Shown in pieces: positions 9,019 to 18,847 of a stretch of 64,000 bases of DNA. The translations under genes and the position numbers were made by a program. The DNA is from Actinomycetes bacterium (GTDB lineage: Bacteria; Actinomycetota; Actinomycetes; Propionibacteriales; Nocardioidaceae). Every line of letters begins with the position of its first letter. Position 1 is the stretch's first letter. The notes under the pieces are model-generated. The model worked only from the letters and a program-made list of their open reading frames with translations, was not told the DNA's origin and made no database searches. The stretch is taken from NCBI GenBank assembly GCA_023460975.1, contig JAEWOG010000092.1:186001-250000 (forward strand). The letters run 5' to 3'.

Positions 9019-10221
9019 TCAGTTCCCTTCGATGACGGTGATGCCGGGCAGGTCCTTGCCCTCGAGGAACTCGAGGCTGGCCCCACCGCCGGTGGAGATG
9101 TGACCGAACGCGGCCTCGTCGAAGCCGAGCAGGCGTACGGCCGCAGCCGAGTCCCCGCCCCCGACGACCGACAGCCCGTCGATCTGGGTCAGCGCCTGGG
9201 CCACGGCCCGGGTTCCCTCGGCGAACTCAGCCACCTCGAAGACACCCATCGGGCCGTTCCAGAAGACCGTGCGCGCATCAGCGAGCACTGCCGCGAACGC
9301 AGCGGCCGACTCGGGGCCGATGTCCAGCCCCATGGCGTCGGCGGGAATGGCGTCGGACGCCACCACCTGCGGGGTCGGCGTGCGATCGCCGGAGGGGAAA
9401 GCGGTGTCGACCACGACGTCGGTGGGCAGCACGATGGACACCCCGCGCTCCTCAGCCTGGGCGAGGTAGCGCCGGCACGTGTCCAGCTGGTCGGCCTCCA
9501 GCAGGCTGGCCCCCACCTCGTGCCCCTGGGCAGCGAGGAACGTGAAGACCATGCCGCCGCCGATCAGCAGCGAGTCCGCCTTGGCCAGCAGGTTGTCGAT
9601 CACGCCGAGCTTGTCGGAGACCTTCGATCCACCCAGCACGACGACGTACGGGCGCTCGGGGTCCTCGGTGAGACGACGCAGGACGGCAACCTCGGCAGCG
9701 ACGAGGCCACCCATCGCCGAAGGCAGCCGCGTGGCAACGTCATAGACGCTGGCCTGCTTGCGGTGCACGACGCCGAAGCCGTCGGAGACGAATGCGTCGG
9801 CCAGTGCGGCCAACTTGTCGGCGAACTGGCCCCGCTCCACGTCGTCCTTGCTGGTCTCCCCAGCGTTGAACCGTACGTTCTCGAGCAGCGCCACGTCGCC
9901 GTCCCCGAGCCCGGCGACGGTCGTGGCCGCCGAGCTTCCGACGGTGTCGGTGGCGAACGCGACGTGACGGCCGAGCAGCTCACCGAGTCGCTCGGCGACA
10001 GGGGCAAGGCTGTACTGCGGGTCGGGCTCACCCTTGGGGCGCCCCAGGTGCGCGGTCACGACGACCCGGGCGCCTGCATCCAGCAGGCGCTTGATCGTCG
10101 GCACGCTCGCCCGGATGCGGCCGTCATCGGTGATGGTGGTCCCGTCCAGCGGCACGTTCAGGTCCGAGCGGACGAGGACGCGCTTGCCTCGAAGGTCGCC
10201 AAGCGACTCGATGGTGCTCAT
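9019..10221 (-). CDS. pgk: phosphoglycerate kinase
   Basis: Makes ATP from 1,3-bisphosphoglycerate and ADP. The 400-residue protein starts MSTIESLGDLRGKRVLVRSDLNVPLD, with the family N-terminal signature in RVLVRSDLNVP. HLGRPKGEP, the nucleotide-binding GGSKVSDK region and the C-terminal GGGDSAAA/STGGGASLEFLEGK blocks are all visible. It lies between gap and tpiA with very short spacers, as a glycolytic operon. Confidence 0.97.
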   Translation of the reverse strand: MSTIESLGDLRGKRVLVRSDLNVPLDGTTITDDGRIRASVPTIKRLLDAGARVVVTAHLGRPKGEPDPQYSLAPVAERLGELLGRHVAFATDTVGSSAATTVAGLGDGDVALLENVRFNAGETSKDDVERGQFADKLAALADAFVSDGFGVVHRKQASVYDVATRLPSAMGGLVAAEVAVLRRLTEDPERPYVVVLGGSKVSDKLGVIDNLLAKADSLLIGGGMVFTFLAAQGHEVGASLLEADQLDTCRRYLAQAEERGVSIVLPTDVVVDTAFPSGDRTPTPQVVASDAIPADAMGLDIGPESAAAFAAVLADARTVFWNGPMGVFEVAEFAEGTRAVAQALTQIDGLSVVGGGDSAAAVRLLGFDEAAFGHISTGGGASLEFLEGKDLPGITVIEGN

Positions 10222-10243
10222 GTGTGCAGTCGTTCCCCGCGGC

Positions 10244-11239
<996 letters not shown>

Positions 11240-11314
11240 GACAAATGCTCCTGGAGTCTTGGGTGGAACGACACCCGAACCCTATCGCGACCGCGTCGCG
11301 TGACCGTCGGCTGG

Positions 11315-12304
11315 TCACTCCTCGTCGTCGGCGAGCATCTCCGGAGTCAAGGACGCTTCGGTGTCCGGGATGCCGAGGTCCTCGGCCCGCTTGTCGGCCA
11401 TCGCCAACAGCCGACGAATGCGACCCGCGATCGCATCCTTGGTGAGGACCGGGTCGTGGAGCTGGCCGAGCTCCTCCAAGGACGCCTGCTTGTGCTCGAG
11501 GCGCAGGTGACCGGCCGTACGGAGGTGCTCGGGCACCTCGTCGCCCAGGATCTCCAGCGCACGCTCGACGCGCGCGCCCGCCGCCACCGCAGCCCGTGCC
11601 GATCGGCGCAGGTTCGCGTCGTCGAAGTTGGCCAGGCGGTTGGCCGTGGCACGGACCTCGCGACGCATGCGCCGCTCCTCCCACGCCATCAGCGACTCGT
11701 GGGCACCCAGCCTCGTCAGCAACTCACCGATCGCGTCACCATCGCGGATCACCACGCGGTCGACGCCGCGCACCTCGCGCGCCTTCGCGGAGATCCCCAG
11801 ACGCCGCGCCACGCCGACGATGGCCAACGCAGCCTCCGGGCCCGGGCACGTGATCTCCATCGACGACGACCGACCAGGCTCCGTGAGTGACCCGTGAGCG
11901 AGGAACGCCCCGCGCCACGCGGCCACCGAGTCGCACGCGCCTCCGGACACGACGGCAGGAGGGAGACCTCGTACGGGCCGACCGCGGCCGTCGAGCAGAC
12001 CGGTCTGGCGAGCCAACGCCTCGCCATCGCGAATGATCCGCACGATGTAGCGGCTGCCCCGCCGGATGCCATTGCCCTGGACCATCACCACGTCCGACTG
12101 GTGACCGTAGATCTCCGCGATGTCGCGGCGCAGACGGCGCGCAGCGGCGCCCGTGTCCAGCTCCGCCTCGAGAACGATGCGCCCACTCACGATGTGGATG
12201 CCCCCTGCGAAGCGCAGGGTCGTCGCCACTTCGGCCTTGCGGCAGCACGTCTTGGTGATCTGGGTGTTGGCCAGTTCAGCCTTCACCTGCGCGGTCATTG
12301 CCAT
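11315..12304 (-). CDS. whiA: sporulation/cell division regulator WhiA
   Basis: WhiA is a conserved Gram-positive DNA-binding protein with a degenerate LAGLIDADG-homing-endonuclease domain and a C-terminal helix-turn-helix; in Streptomyces it acts with WhiB in developmental cell division. The 329-residue protein is collinear with mycobacterial WhiA, including GGIHIVSGRIV, GRPVRGLPP, WRGAFLAHGSLTEPGRSS and TANRLANFDDANL. The ATG at 12304 (MAMTAQ) has AAGGA at suitable spacing and is preferred over the ATG two codons on. The frame stays open upstream but that part lacks similarity. Confidence 0.95.
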   Translation of the reverse strand: MAMTAQVKAELANTQITKTCCRKAEVATTLRFAGGIHIVSGRIVLEAELDTGAAARRLRRDIAEIYGHQSDVVMVQGNGIRRGSRYIVRIIRDGEALARQTGLLDGRGRPVRGLPPAVVSGGACDSVAAWRGAFLAHGSLTEPGRSSSMEITCPGPEAALAIVGVARRLGISAKAREVRGVDRVVIRDGDAIGELLTRLGAHESLMAWEERRMRREVRATANRLANFDDANLRRSARAAVAAGARVERALEILGDEVPEHLRTAGHLRLEHKQASLEELGQLHDPVLTKDAIAGRIRRLLAMADKRAEDLGIPDTEASLTPEMLADDEE

Positions 12305-12326
12305 GTCGGGAATCCTTGCACGCGCG

Positions 12327-13298
12327 TCAACGACCCTCGTGTGGTGCCTCGAAGATCGCCGCCAGCGCAGTGGCCAGTCGCACAGGGTCGTGCCGCGCCT
12401 CGCCGGCCACCCCGACATCGGCGAGATGCAGCCGGGCGCCGGAGCAGGCGAAGAGATCGCGGAGCCGCTCCGGCTCAGCCACCGAGCGCGGGTCCGCGAG
12501 GACTGTGTGGACGCGCAGGTCGGGGGCGTGCTCCCAGAGCGCCCCCAGGTGGTCCTCCGGGCCGAAGTCCGGCGTCTCGCCCTCCTGCGGCTCCAGGTTC
12601 AGCACCACGACCAGGCGCGCATCGGTCTTCTCGAGAGCCGCTCGCAGCTCGGGGACCAGGAGGTGCGGGATGACCGAGGTGTACCAGGATCCCGGCCCCA
12701 GGATCACCCACTCCGCATTGAGTACGGCCTCCACCGCCTCGGGGCAGGCAGCAGGCTGGTCAGGCTCCAGTGCCACCGAGGCGATGGTGCCCTCGGTCGT
12801 CGCCACCTCGACCTGCCCGCGTACGACACGGGTCGTCGCGGGATCGGCGTCGAGGCCGCGGACGTGTGCGGTGATGTCGAGCGGCTCGTTGGCCATCGGA
12901 AGCACCCGACCGCGGGCGCCCAGCAGGCGGCCCACCCAATCGAGGGCTCGGACGTGGTCCCCCATCAGCTCCCACAGTCCGACGATCAGCAGGTTGCCGA
13001 TGGCATGCCCGTTCATCTCCCCCTCGCCAGCGAAGCGGTGCTGCATGACCCGGGCCCAGGTCTGACCCCACTCCCCCTCGCCGCACAGGGCAGCCAGGGC
13101 CATCCGCAGGTCCCCCGGTGGCAGCACGCCGAACTCACCGCGCAACCGTCCCGACGAACCCCCGTTGTCCGCAATCGTCACGATCGCGTTGAGGTCGTCG
13201 ATGGTCAGGTCGTCGAGCAGCCGGGTCAAGGCTCGAAGGGTGGCGTACAGACCGTGGCCACCCCCCAGGGCCACGACCGAATGAGCGGTCCCGCGCAC
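12327..13298 (-). CDS. yvcK: YvcK/CofD-like gluconeogenesis factor
   Basis: YvcK-family proteins bind UDP-sugars and are needed for normal cell-wall growth on gluconeogenic carbon sources. The 323-residue protein has the N-terminal glycine-rich site ALGGGHGLYATLRAL and TIADNGGSSGRLR, then GNLLIVGL and VILGPGSWYTSVIPHLL. It starts with GTG two bases from the rapZ stop and lies immediately upstream of whiA. The order uvrC-rapZ-yvcK-whiA is widely conserved in Gram-positive bacteria. Confidence 0.93.
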   Translation of the reverse strand: MRGTAHSVVALGGGHGLYATLRALTRLLDDLTIDDLNAIVTIADNGGSSGRLRGEFGVLPPGDLRMALAALCGEGEWGQTWARVMQHRFAGEGEMNGHAIGNLLIVGLWELMGDHVRALDWVGRLLGARGRVLPMANEPLDITAHVRGLDADPATTRVVRGQVEVATTEGTIASVALEPDQPAACPEAVEAVLNAEWVILGPGSWYTSVIPHLLVPELRAALEKTDARLVVVLNLEPQEGETPDFGPEDHLGALWEHAPDLRVHTVLADPRSVAEPERLRDLFACSGARLHLADVGVAGEARHDPVRLATALAAIFEAPHEGR

Positions 13299-13299
13299 G

Positions 13300-14181
13300 T
13301 CACTCCCGTCCGAGGTCGCGGTGCGAAGCGCGCACGTCGTATCCGAGGTCGCGCAGGCGCGAGGCGATCTCCTCGGTCATGGCGACGCTGCGGTGCTTGC
13401 CGCCCGTGCAGCCGACGGCGATCTGCACGAAGCGCTTGCCCTCGCGCTGGTAGCCGGTCGCAGCCGTCTGGAGGACGGGGAGGTACTGGTCGAGGAACGT
13501 GAGTGCTCCGGGTTGGGAGAGGACGTACTCGCTGACGCCTGCCTCCCTGCCGTTCATCGGGCGCAACTCGGGAATCCAGTAGGGATTGGGCAGGAATCGC
13601 ATGTCCGCGACGTAGTCGGCGTCCACGGGGATGCCGTACTTGAAGCCAAAGCTGATCACGGTCATCTTGAGTGCCGTGGTCTGCGGGGTGCCGAACATGT
13701 CGGCGACCCGCTCCTTGAGTTGGTGGACGTTGAAGTTGCTCGTGTCGAGGACCACGTCTGCGTCTCCGCGCAACGTCGCCAACACCTCGCGCTCGCGCTG
13801 CAGCCCCTGCAGAAGGCGCCCCGAACCCTGCAGCGGGTGGGGGCGCCGCGCTGCCTCCTGACGGCGGACCAGGACCTCGTCCGAGGACTCCAGGAACAGC
13901 AGCGTCGTGGGACGACCGGTGGTGCCCTGGTGCCGGTTCGCGTGCAGGGAGTCGAAGAACGAGCCGGAGCGCACATCGACCACCACCGCGATCGGCTGCC
14001 CGATCCCTCGGCTGTCATCCACAAGGCGAACCACGTCACGCACGAGCGCGGGAGGCAGGTTGTCGACGACGTAGAAGCCGAGATCCTCCAACTCCTTGGC
14101 CGCGGTCGACCTGCCCGCCCCGGTCATGCCCGTGACGATCACCAGCTGCCCTGGCTCCTGGGCGGCAGCACTGTGGTCCAT
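13300..14181 (-). CDS. rapZ: RNase adapter RapZ / YvcJ family nucleotide-binding protein
   Basis: A P-loop protein of 293 residues. The Walker A motif is GMTGAGRSTAAKEL, with LGFYVVDNLP just after it. The C-terminal domain shows FGFKYGIP, the aspartate-rich NPYWIPELRP region, and VGCTGGKHRSVA, all family hallmarks. In enterobacteria RapZ controls glmS expression through RNase E; the role in actinobacteria is less clear. Its start overlaps the uvrC stop by one base and yvcK follows immediately. Confidence 0.93.
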   Translation of the reverse strand: MDHSAAAQEPGQLVIVTGMTGAGRSTAAKELEDLGFYVVDNLPPALVRDVVRLVDDSRGIGQPIAVVVDVRSGSFFDSLHANRHQGTTGRPTTLLFLESSDEVLVRRQEAARRPHPLQGSGRLLQGLQREREVLATLRGDADVVLDTSNFNVHQLKERVADMFGTPQTTALKMTVISFGFKYGIPVDADYVADMRFLPNPYWIPELRPMNGREAGVSEYVLSQPGALTFLDQYLPVLQTAATGYQREGKRFVQIAVGCTGGKHRSVAMTEEIASRLRDLGYDVRASHRDLGRE

Positions 14182-16139
14182 CAGTCCTCCTCGATCTCAC
14201 CGGTGGCGGTGTTGACACGAATGCTCGGAGCATTGTCGCGCGCGCTCACAGCATCCTTGATCGCCTCGGCCGTCCGTGCCCCGATCCCGGGGACCAACGC
14301 GATCTCCTCGGCGCTCGCCGCGCGCAGCTTCTTGAGGGATCCGAAGTGCTTGAGCAACGCCTTGCGGCGAATCTCGCCCAGACCGGGGACGTCGTCGAGC
14401 AGGCTCTCGACCATGGTCTTGGAGCGCCGTCCCCGGTGGTGGGTGATCGCGAATCGGTGGGCCTCGTCGCGCAGCCGCTGCAGCAGGTAGAGCCCCTCCG
14501 AGGTCCGCGCCATGATCACGGGATCCTCCTCGCCGGGCAACCACACCTCCTCGAGTCGCTTGGCCAGTCCGCACACGGGAATGTCGGTGACGCCCAGATC
14601 TGCCATCGCCTGTTCGGCCGCGGCCACCTGCGGCGGGCCGCCGTCGACGACCACGAGACTCGGGGGGTACGCGAACTTCCTCGGCCGACCGGTGTCCGGG
14701 TCCACCAGCATCGGTCCGTCGGCGCCGTCGACCTGCGTCGCCGAGGCCTGCTCGTCGAGGAGGCGGCGGAAACGTCGCGTGATGACCTCGTTCATGGACG
14801 CGACGTCGTTCTGCCCGTCGACCCCGCGAATGACGAAGCGTCGGTATTCGCTCTTGCGCGCCAGTCCGTCCTCGAAGACGACCATCGACGCGACGACCTC
14901 CGTTCCCTGGAGGTTGGAGATGTCGTAGCACTCGATGCGCAGGGGAACCTCGTCCAGGCCGAGTGCCTCCTGGATCTCCTCCAGGGCGCGGTTGCGCGTG
15001 GTCAGATCACTGGCGCGCTTGGTCTTGTGCAGGGCCAGGGACTGCGAGGCGTTGCGGGCCACGGTCTCCATGAGGGCGCGCTTGTCGCCGCGCTGCGGCA
15101 CCCGGATCGACACCTTGGCGCCGCGCAGGTCGCTGAGAAGCAACGCCAACGTGTCGGGGTCCGTCGGCTCGTGGGGCACGAGGACTTCGCGCGGGATGTT
15201 GTCCCCCTCGCCGTACAGCTGGAGCAGGAAGCTCTCGACCAGCTCAGCCGTGTCGGCGTCATCGCTGCGGTCAGCGACCCAGCCACGCTGCCCCCTGACC
15301 CGGCCCCCGCGCACATGGAAGATCTGGACCGCCACCTCGAGCGGGTCCTCCGCGAGCGCGACCACGTCCGCGTCCGTCCCGTCGCCCAGCACCACGGCCT
15401 GCTTCTCGAGGGCCTTGGTGAGGGCCCCCAGATCGTCGCGGAGCCGGGCTGCACGCTCGAAGTCGAGCTCGTCCGAGGCCGCGTACATCTCCTTCTCGAC
15501 CCGACGGACGAAGGAAGCGGTGTTGCCACCCATGAAGTCGCAGAAGTCGTCGACGATGGCGCGGTGATCGGTGGGACTGATCTTGCCCACGCACGGCGCC
15601 GAGCACTTGTCGATGTAGCCCAGCAGACAGGGCCGCCCGATCTGCGCGGACCTCTTGAAGACGCCGTTGGAACAGGAGCGCATCGGGAACACCCGCAGCA
15701 GGAGGTCCACGGTCTCGCGGATGGCCCAGGCGTGGCCGTACGGACCGAAGTAGCGCGTCCCCTTCTTCTTCGCGCCGCGTCCCACCATCACGCGCGGGAA
15801 CTCCTCACCCACGGTCACCGCGAGCCAGGGGTAGGACTTGTCGTCACGGTATTTGACGTTGAAGCGCGGATCGAACTGCTTGATCCACGAGTACTCCAAC
15901 TGGAGCGCCTCGACCTCGGTGCTGACGACCGTCCAGTCGACGCCGGCCGCCGTGGTCACCATCGTCGCCGTCCGCGGGTGCAGCGTCGCCACGTCGGCGA
16001 AGTAGGACGACAGACGCTGACGCAGGCTCTTGGCCTTGCCGACGTAGATCACACGCCCCGTGGAGTCCCGAAACCTGTAGACGCCCGGCTGGGTCGGGAT
16101 CGAGCCCGGAGCGGGGCGGTAGGCGATCGGGTTGGTCAC
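14181..16139 (-). CDS. uvrC: excinuclease ABC subunit UvrC
   Basis: UvrC makes both incisions in nucleotide excision repair. The 652-residue protein has an N-terminal GIY-YIG nuclease domain (PGVYRFRDSTGRVIYVGKAK, about residues 18-40), a Cys-rich patch (CLLGYIDKCSAPCVGKIS), a central UVR domain, the endonuclease domain beginning near CYDISNLQGTEVVASMVV, and C-terminal helix-hairpin-helix repeats (DVPGLGEIRRKALL, LVPGIGARTAEAI). The start is GTG at 16139. It heads the uvrC-rapZ-yvcK-whiA run; its partner uvrA lies separately at 18848-21835. Confidence 0.97.
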   Translation of the reverse strand: MTNPIAYRPAPGSIPTQPGVYRFRDSTGRVIYVGKAKSLRQRLSSYFADVATLHPRTATMVTTAAGVDWTVVSTEVEALQLEYSWIKQFDPRFNVKYRDDKSYPWLAVTVGEEFPRVMVGRGAKKKGTRYFGPYGHAWAIRETVDLLLRVFPMRSCSNGVFKRSAQIGRPCLLGYIDKCSAPCVGKISPTDHRAIVDDFCDFMGGNTASFVRRVEKEMYAASDELDFERAARLRDDLGALTKALEKQAVVLGDGTDADVVALAEDPLEVAVQIFHVRGGRVRGQRGWVADRSDDADTAELVESFLLQLYGEGDNIPREVLVPHEPTDPDTLALLLSDLRGAKVSIRVPQRGDKRALMETVARNASQSLALHKTKRASDLTTRNRALEEIQEALGLDEVPLRIECYDISNLQGTEVVASMVVFEDGLARKSEYRRFVIRGVDGQNDVASMNEVITRRFRRLLDEQASATQVDGADGPMLVDPDTGRPRKFAYPPSLVVVDGGPPQVAAAEQAMADLGVTDIPVCGLAKRLEEVWLPGEEDPVIMARTSEGLYLLQRLRDEAHRFAITHHRGRRSKTMVESLLDDVPGLGEIRRKALLKHFGSLKKLRAASAEEIALVPGIGARTAEAIKDAVSARDNAPSIRVNTATGEIEED

Positions 16140-16201
16140 CCCTCAACCCTACGGAAGAGGGGTGACACACCCGAGCACCGATCACGTCATCCGACGAGCC
16201 G

Positions 16202-18163
16202 TCATCGCACGCGCTTGCCCTTCGAGCGGGTCCACGCCTTCCGGTCGAAGCCCGGTGCCGTCGGTCGCTCGACGACCTGGATGCTGGCACCCCGGTCGCG
16301 ACGCTTGAGCTTGTACTTCGACTTCGTTGCGCCCTTGATCACCCGGCCGTTGCGCAGCCACTGGAAGCGCAGCTTGTAGCCGGCCGGCGGCTGCCCGAGA
16401 TAGCTGACCCAGCGGGTGCGGCTGATCGCCTTCAGCTTCTTGCCGACCTTTGCCTTGCCGGAGATCTTGACGTAGCGCAGCTTGCCGTCTCGGTAGAAGG
16501 TGGCCTTCTTGATGCGCCGGGTGTCCGTGACCGTCTTGGGACTGCGTCCCGGGGCGTAGACGGTGGCGCTGACGGTCACCTTCTTGCCTGCGGTGCCGAG
16601 CGGCGGGTACGCCGTCGCGGACCGCGAGGTGTGGATCACCTGCCCCTTGACCGACCACTCGAAGCGCGCGCCACCGAGGGCCGCGTCGAACCCGCTCAGG
16701 GACAGGGACACCCTCTCGAGTGCCCGGCCCTTGCCGATGCGGAGCTTGCCGCCGCTCAGCGCGGGCCCGGGCGCGGCGGTAGTGGCGATCTGGGCACTCG
16801 CGCCCACGCCAGTCACCGCGAGGGAGAACGTCCCCGACTCGTTGCGCCACGTGTCGCCGGCCAGCATCGCCACCTGACCACTGGCCGACACTCCGAGGAC
16901 GTAGCCGCCGTCCCGATCGGTGTCGTCACAGGTGATCGTCACCCCCGACCGATAGGTCCACGGACCGTACGGCGGGTGCACGACCGTGTTCAGGGCGTAC
17001 AGGGCCCCCGCGTCGGGGCCAGTCCCGTCGCGGTACTCGGCGAAGCACAGGTCACCGTTGTCGGGATTGATGAAGCGCGCCGCGCGCACTCCACCCGCGG
17101 CGCCTCGCGGGGCGATGTCCGCCGTCCCACTCACCATCGTCAGGTCGACGACCTCATCGGCGGCGAGGATGCCCTGCTGGTTGCGGTATGCGGCCCCCAG
17201 CGTGGGGATGGTGCGCGACGCCGCGCCCATGACCTCGTACACGTCGCCGTACTCGGCTGCTGGCGAGTTGGCGTGCTGGAGAGAGAACGTGTGACCGAAC
17301 TCGTGGCTGGTCGTCCAGGTGATGTCCTCGGCTTGCGCGGAGACGAGCACGATCGCCGGGCCGCCGCTGGCGAAGCTGGTGCCCAGGGCGGCGCGCCCCA
17401 CCGCCGTGGCGTCGTAGCACGGGGCCGGCACCAGGACCACGAGGTGGTTCGGGCTGTTCCCGCTGAAGTCAACGCCCGGGTAGGCCTGGGCGCCTGCCTC
17501 CGCGGCCATCTGGCCGAACGTCCGGCCACCGTCACCCAAGCCACATCCCGGGGCCGCAGCACCCGACACGTTGACCGGCACCACGCTGGTCGGCGCCGGC
17601 CAGGAACTGATGAGACCGGCCGACTCACGGATCCAGTAGTTCTGCGCCTGGCCAATCTCTGCCATGGCGAGGTTGATGTCACGGTCGTACGCCCCGAGGT
17701 TCATCACCTGGGCCACGTACGTCGTGTGGGCCGTCGGTCCGGGCGCCGCGGCCTTCGCGTGCGTGCGGGCCTCGACGACCGTCGCGACGCCGCCCGACTT
17801 GCTCAGGTCCCTCAGGGCCTGGCGACCGTGCGCACCACGCAGCGCGCCCGTCTCGCCGGGAACCGACAGCGTGCCGGCGAATCTCGCCAACGGCTCTGCC
17901 TCGAAACCCGGCGCCAGGCGCACGGCCGGCCCGTCGTCGACGAGCAGCACGTACTGGTCTGCATCCCCTTCGCCGGACACGACCTGGATCGTGCCCGTGA
18001 CGTCAACCTGGCCACCAGCGGCGGCCGCCTGTGGCGAGGCTGCGGCGCCTTGCCAGTCCTCAGTGGTGGCGGTGGCGGCTGGTGCTGAGAGCAGTGCCCC
18101 CACGACAGCGAGACTGGCTACCGATCCGACCAGCGCCGCTCGCAGTGATCGCTTCCCCATCAT
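16202..18163 (-). CDS. secreted metzincin-like metalloprotease with C-terminal Ig-like repeats
   Basis: A 653-residue exported protein. The N-terminus has a positive start (MMGKRSLRAALVG) and a hydrophobic core ending in an Ala-rich cleavage region near APAATATTE. A HExxHxxxxxH zinc motif (HEFGHTFSLQH, about residues 287-297) is followed about 20 residues later by VMG, which resembles a metzincin Met-turn. The last about 190 residues hold two basic Ig-like/bacterial surface-type modules with Lys/Arg-rich segments. The ATG at 18163 is chosen because GGAAGG lies just upstream; the next codon is also ATG. The specific family and substrate are not recognised. Confidence 0.75.
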   Translation of the reverse strand: MMGKRSLRAALVGSVASLAVVGALLSAPAATATTEDWQGAAASPQAAAAGGQVDVTGTIQVVSGEGDADQYVLLVDDGPAVRLAPGFEAEPLARFAGTLSVPGETGALRGAHGRQALRDLSKSGGVATVVEARTHAKAAAPGPTAHTTYVAQVMNLGAYDRDINLAMAEIGQAQNYWIRESAGLISSWPAPTSVVPVNVSGAAAPGCGLGDGGRTFGQMAAEAGAQAYPGVDFSGNSPNHLVVLVPAPCYDATAVGRAALGTSFASGGPAIVLVSAQAEDITWTTSHEFGHTFSLQHANSPAAEYGDVYEVMGAASRTIPTLGAAYRNQQGILAADEVVDLTMVSGTADIAPRGAAGGVRAARFINPDNGDLCFAEYRDGTGPDAGALYALNTVVHPPYGPWTYRSGVTITCDDTDRDGGYVLGVSASGQVAMLAGDTWRNESGTFSLAVTGVGASAQIATTAAPGPALSGGKLRIGKGRALERVSLSLSGFDAALGGARFEWSVKGQVIHTSRSATAYPPLGTAGKKVTVSATVYAPGRSPKTVTDTRRIKKATFYRDGKLRYVKISGKAKVGKKLKAISRTRWVSYLGQPPAGYKLRFQWLRNGRVIKGATKSKYKLKRRDRGASIQVVERPTAPGFDRKAWTRSKGKRVR

Positions 18164-18243
18164 GTTCCCTTCCACCGGGAGCTGGCGCGCCCGGTGTCAG
18201 GGACCTACCCGAGATCCGCGCGGCTTACACCCCGTGAGTCAGT

Positions 18244-18699
18244 TCAGGACAGAAGCACGTCGGATCCGTCGACCGTGACCGGGAACTCCTCCAACGCACT
18301 CTGCGCCGGGCCCGAATCAACCGAGCCGTCCGCGATGGAGAACTTGCTGAAGTGGCAGGTGCACACGATCAGCCCGTCCTCGATGGTGCTCATCGGGCAC
18401 TTCTCGTGGGTGCAGATGGAGGAGAACGCGTGGAAGTCGCCCTCCTCGGGCTGCGTGACGACGATGTTGCGCTGAGCGTCGAACACGCCGCTGCCGACCG
18501 GCACGTCGCCCGTCTGAGCCACCACCTCGCCCGCCGCTGACCCTGAGGAACTCGTGCCGCCACCGGTCGCGGAGGGCGTCGGCGAGGACGACGAGCCATC
18601 GGCGGCATCGGTCGACCCGCAGGCGGCGAGGACCGGTGCACCCCCCGCTGCCAGGGCGGCCACGCCGAGCAGGCGACGACGGTTCAGGGGTTCGGTCAT
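18244..18699 (-). CDS. Tat-exported Rieske [2Fe-2S] lipoprotein
   Basis: A 151-residue protein whose N-terminus combines a twin-arginine-like signal (NRRRLLGVAALAAGG) with a lipobox ending LAAC, so it is probably folded before export and anchored outside the membrane. A Ser/Thr/Gly linker follows. The C-terminal half is a Rieske domain with both ligand pairs, CTHEKC (Cys-x-His) and CTCHFSKF (Cys-x2-His). It is not next to cytochrome bc genes, so a free-standing electron carrier is more likely than a bc1 subunit. The redox partner is unknown. Confidence 0.85.
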   Translation of the reverse strand: MTEPLNRRRLLGVAALAAGGAPVLAACGSTDAADGSSSSPTPSATGGGTSSSGSAAGEVVAQTGDVPVGSGVFDAQRNIVVTQPEEGDFHAFSSICTHEKCPMSTIEDGLIVCTCHFSKFSIADGSVDSGPAQSALEEFPVTVDGSDVLLS

Positions 18700-18764
18700 G
18701 TCAGGTCTCCTCGCGAACTGGGGTCGTACGCACCGAGCCTAGGGGTAGACACCACGCGCGGGGT

Positions 18765-18828
18765 CGCTGGTTGAGCCCGTCGAAAACCAGACGCCTCGCT
18801 GGTTGAGCCTGTCGAAACCCAGACGCCT
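18765..18828. repeat. two tandem 32-bp repeat units (GGTTGAGC-x-GTCGAAA family)
   Basis: Units at 18765-18796 and 18797-18828 share CGCTGGTTGAGC followed by a C-T-rich pair, GTCGAAA and CCAGACGCCT, differing at two or three positions. They lie between uvrA and the Rieske gene. The core is the reverse complement of the repeats at 30771-30970, so both sites belong to one dispersed family. Confidence 0.85.
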
Positions 18829-18847
18829 CGCGACGGGCAGGCGGCGC

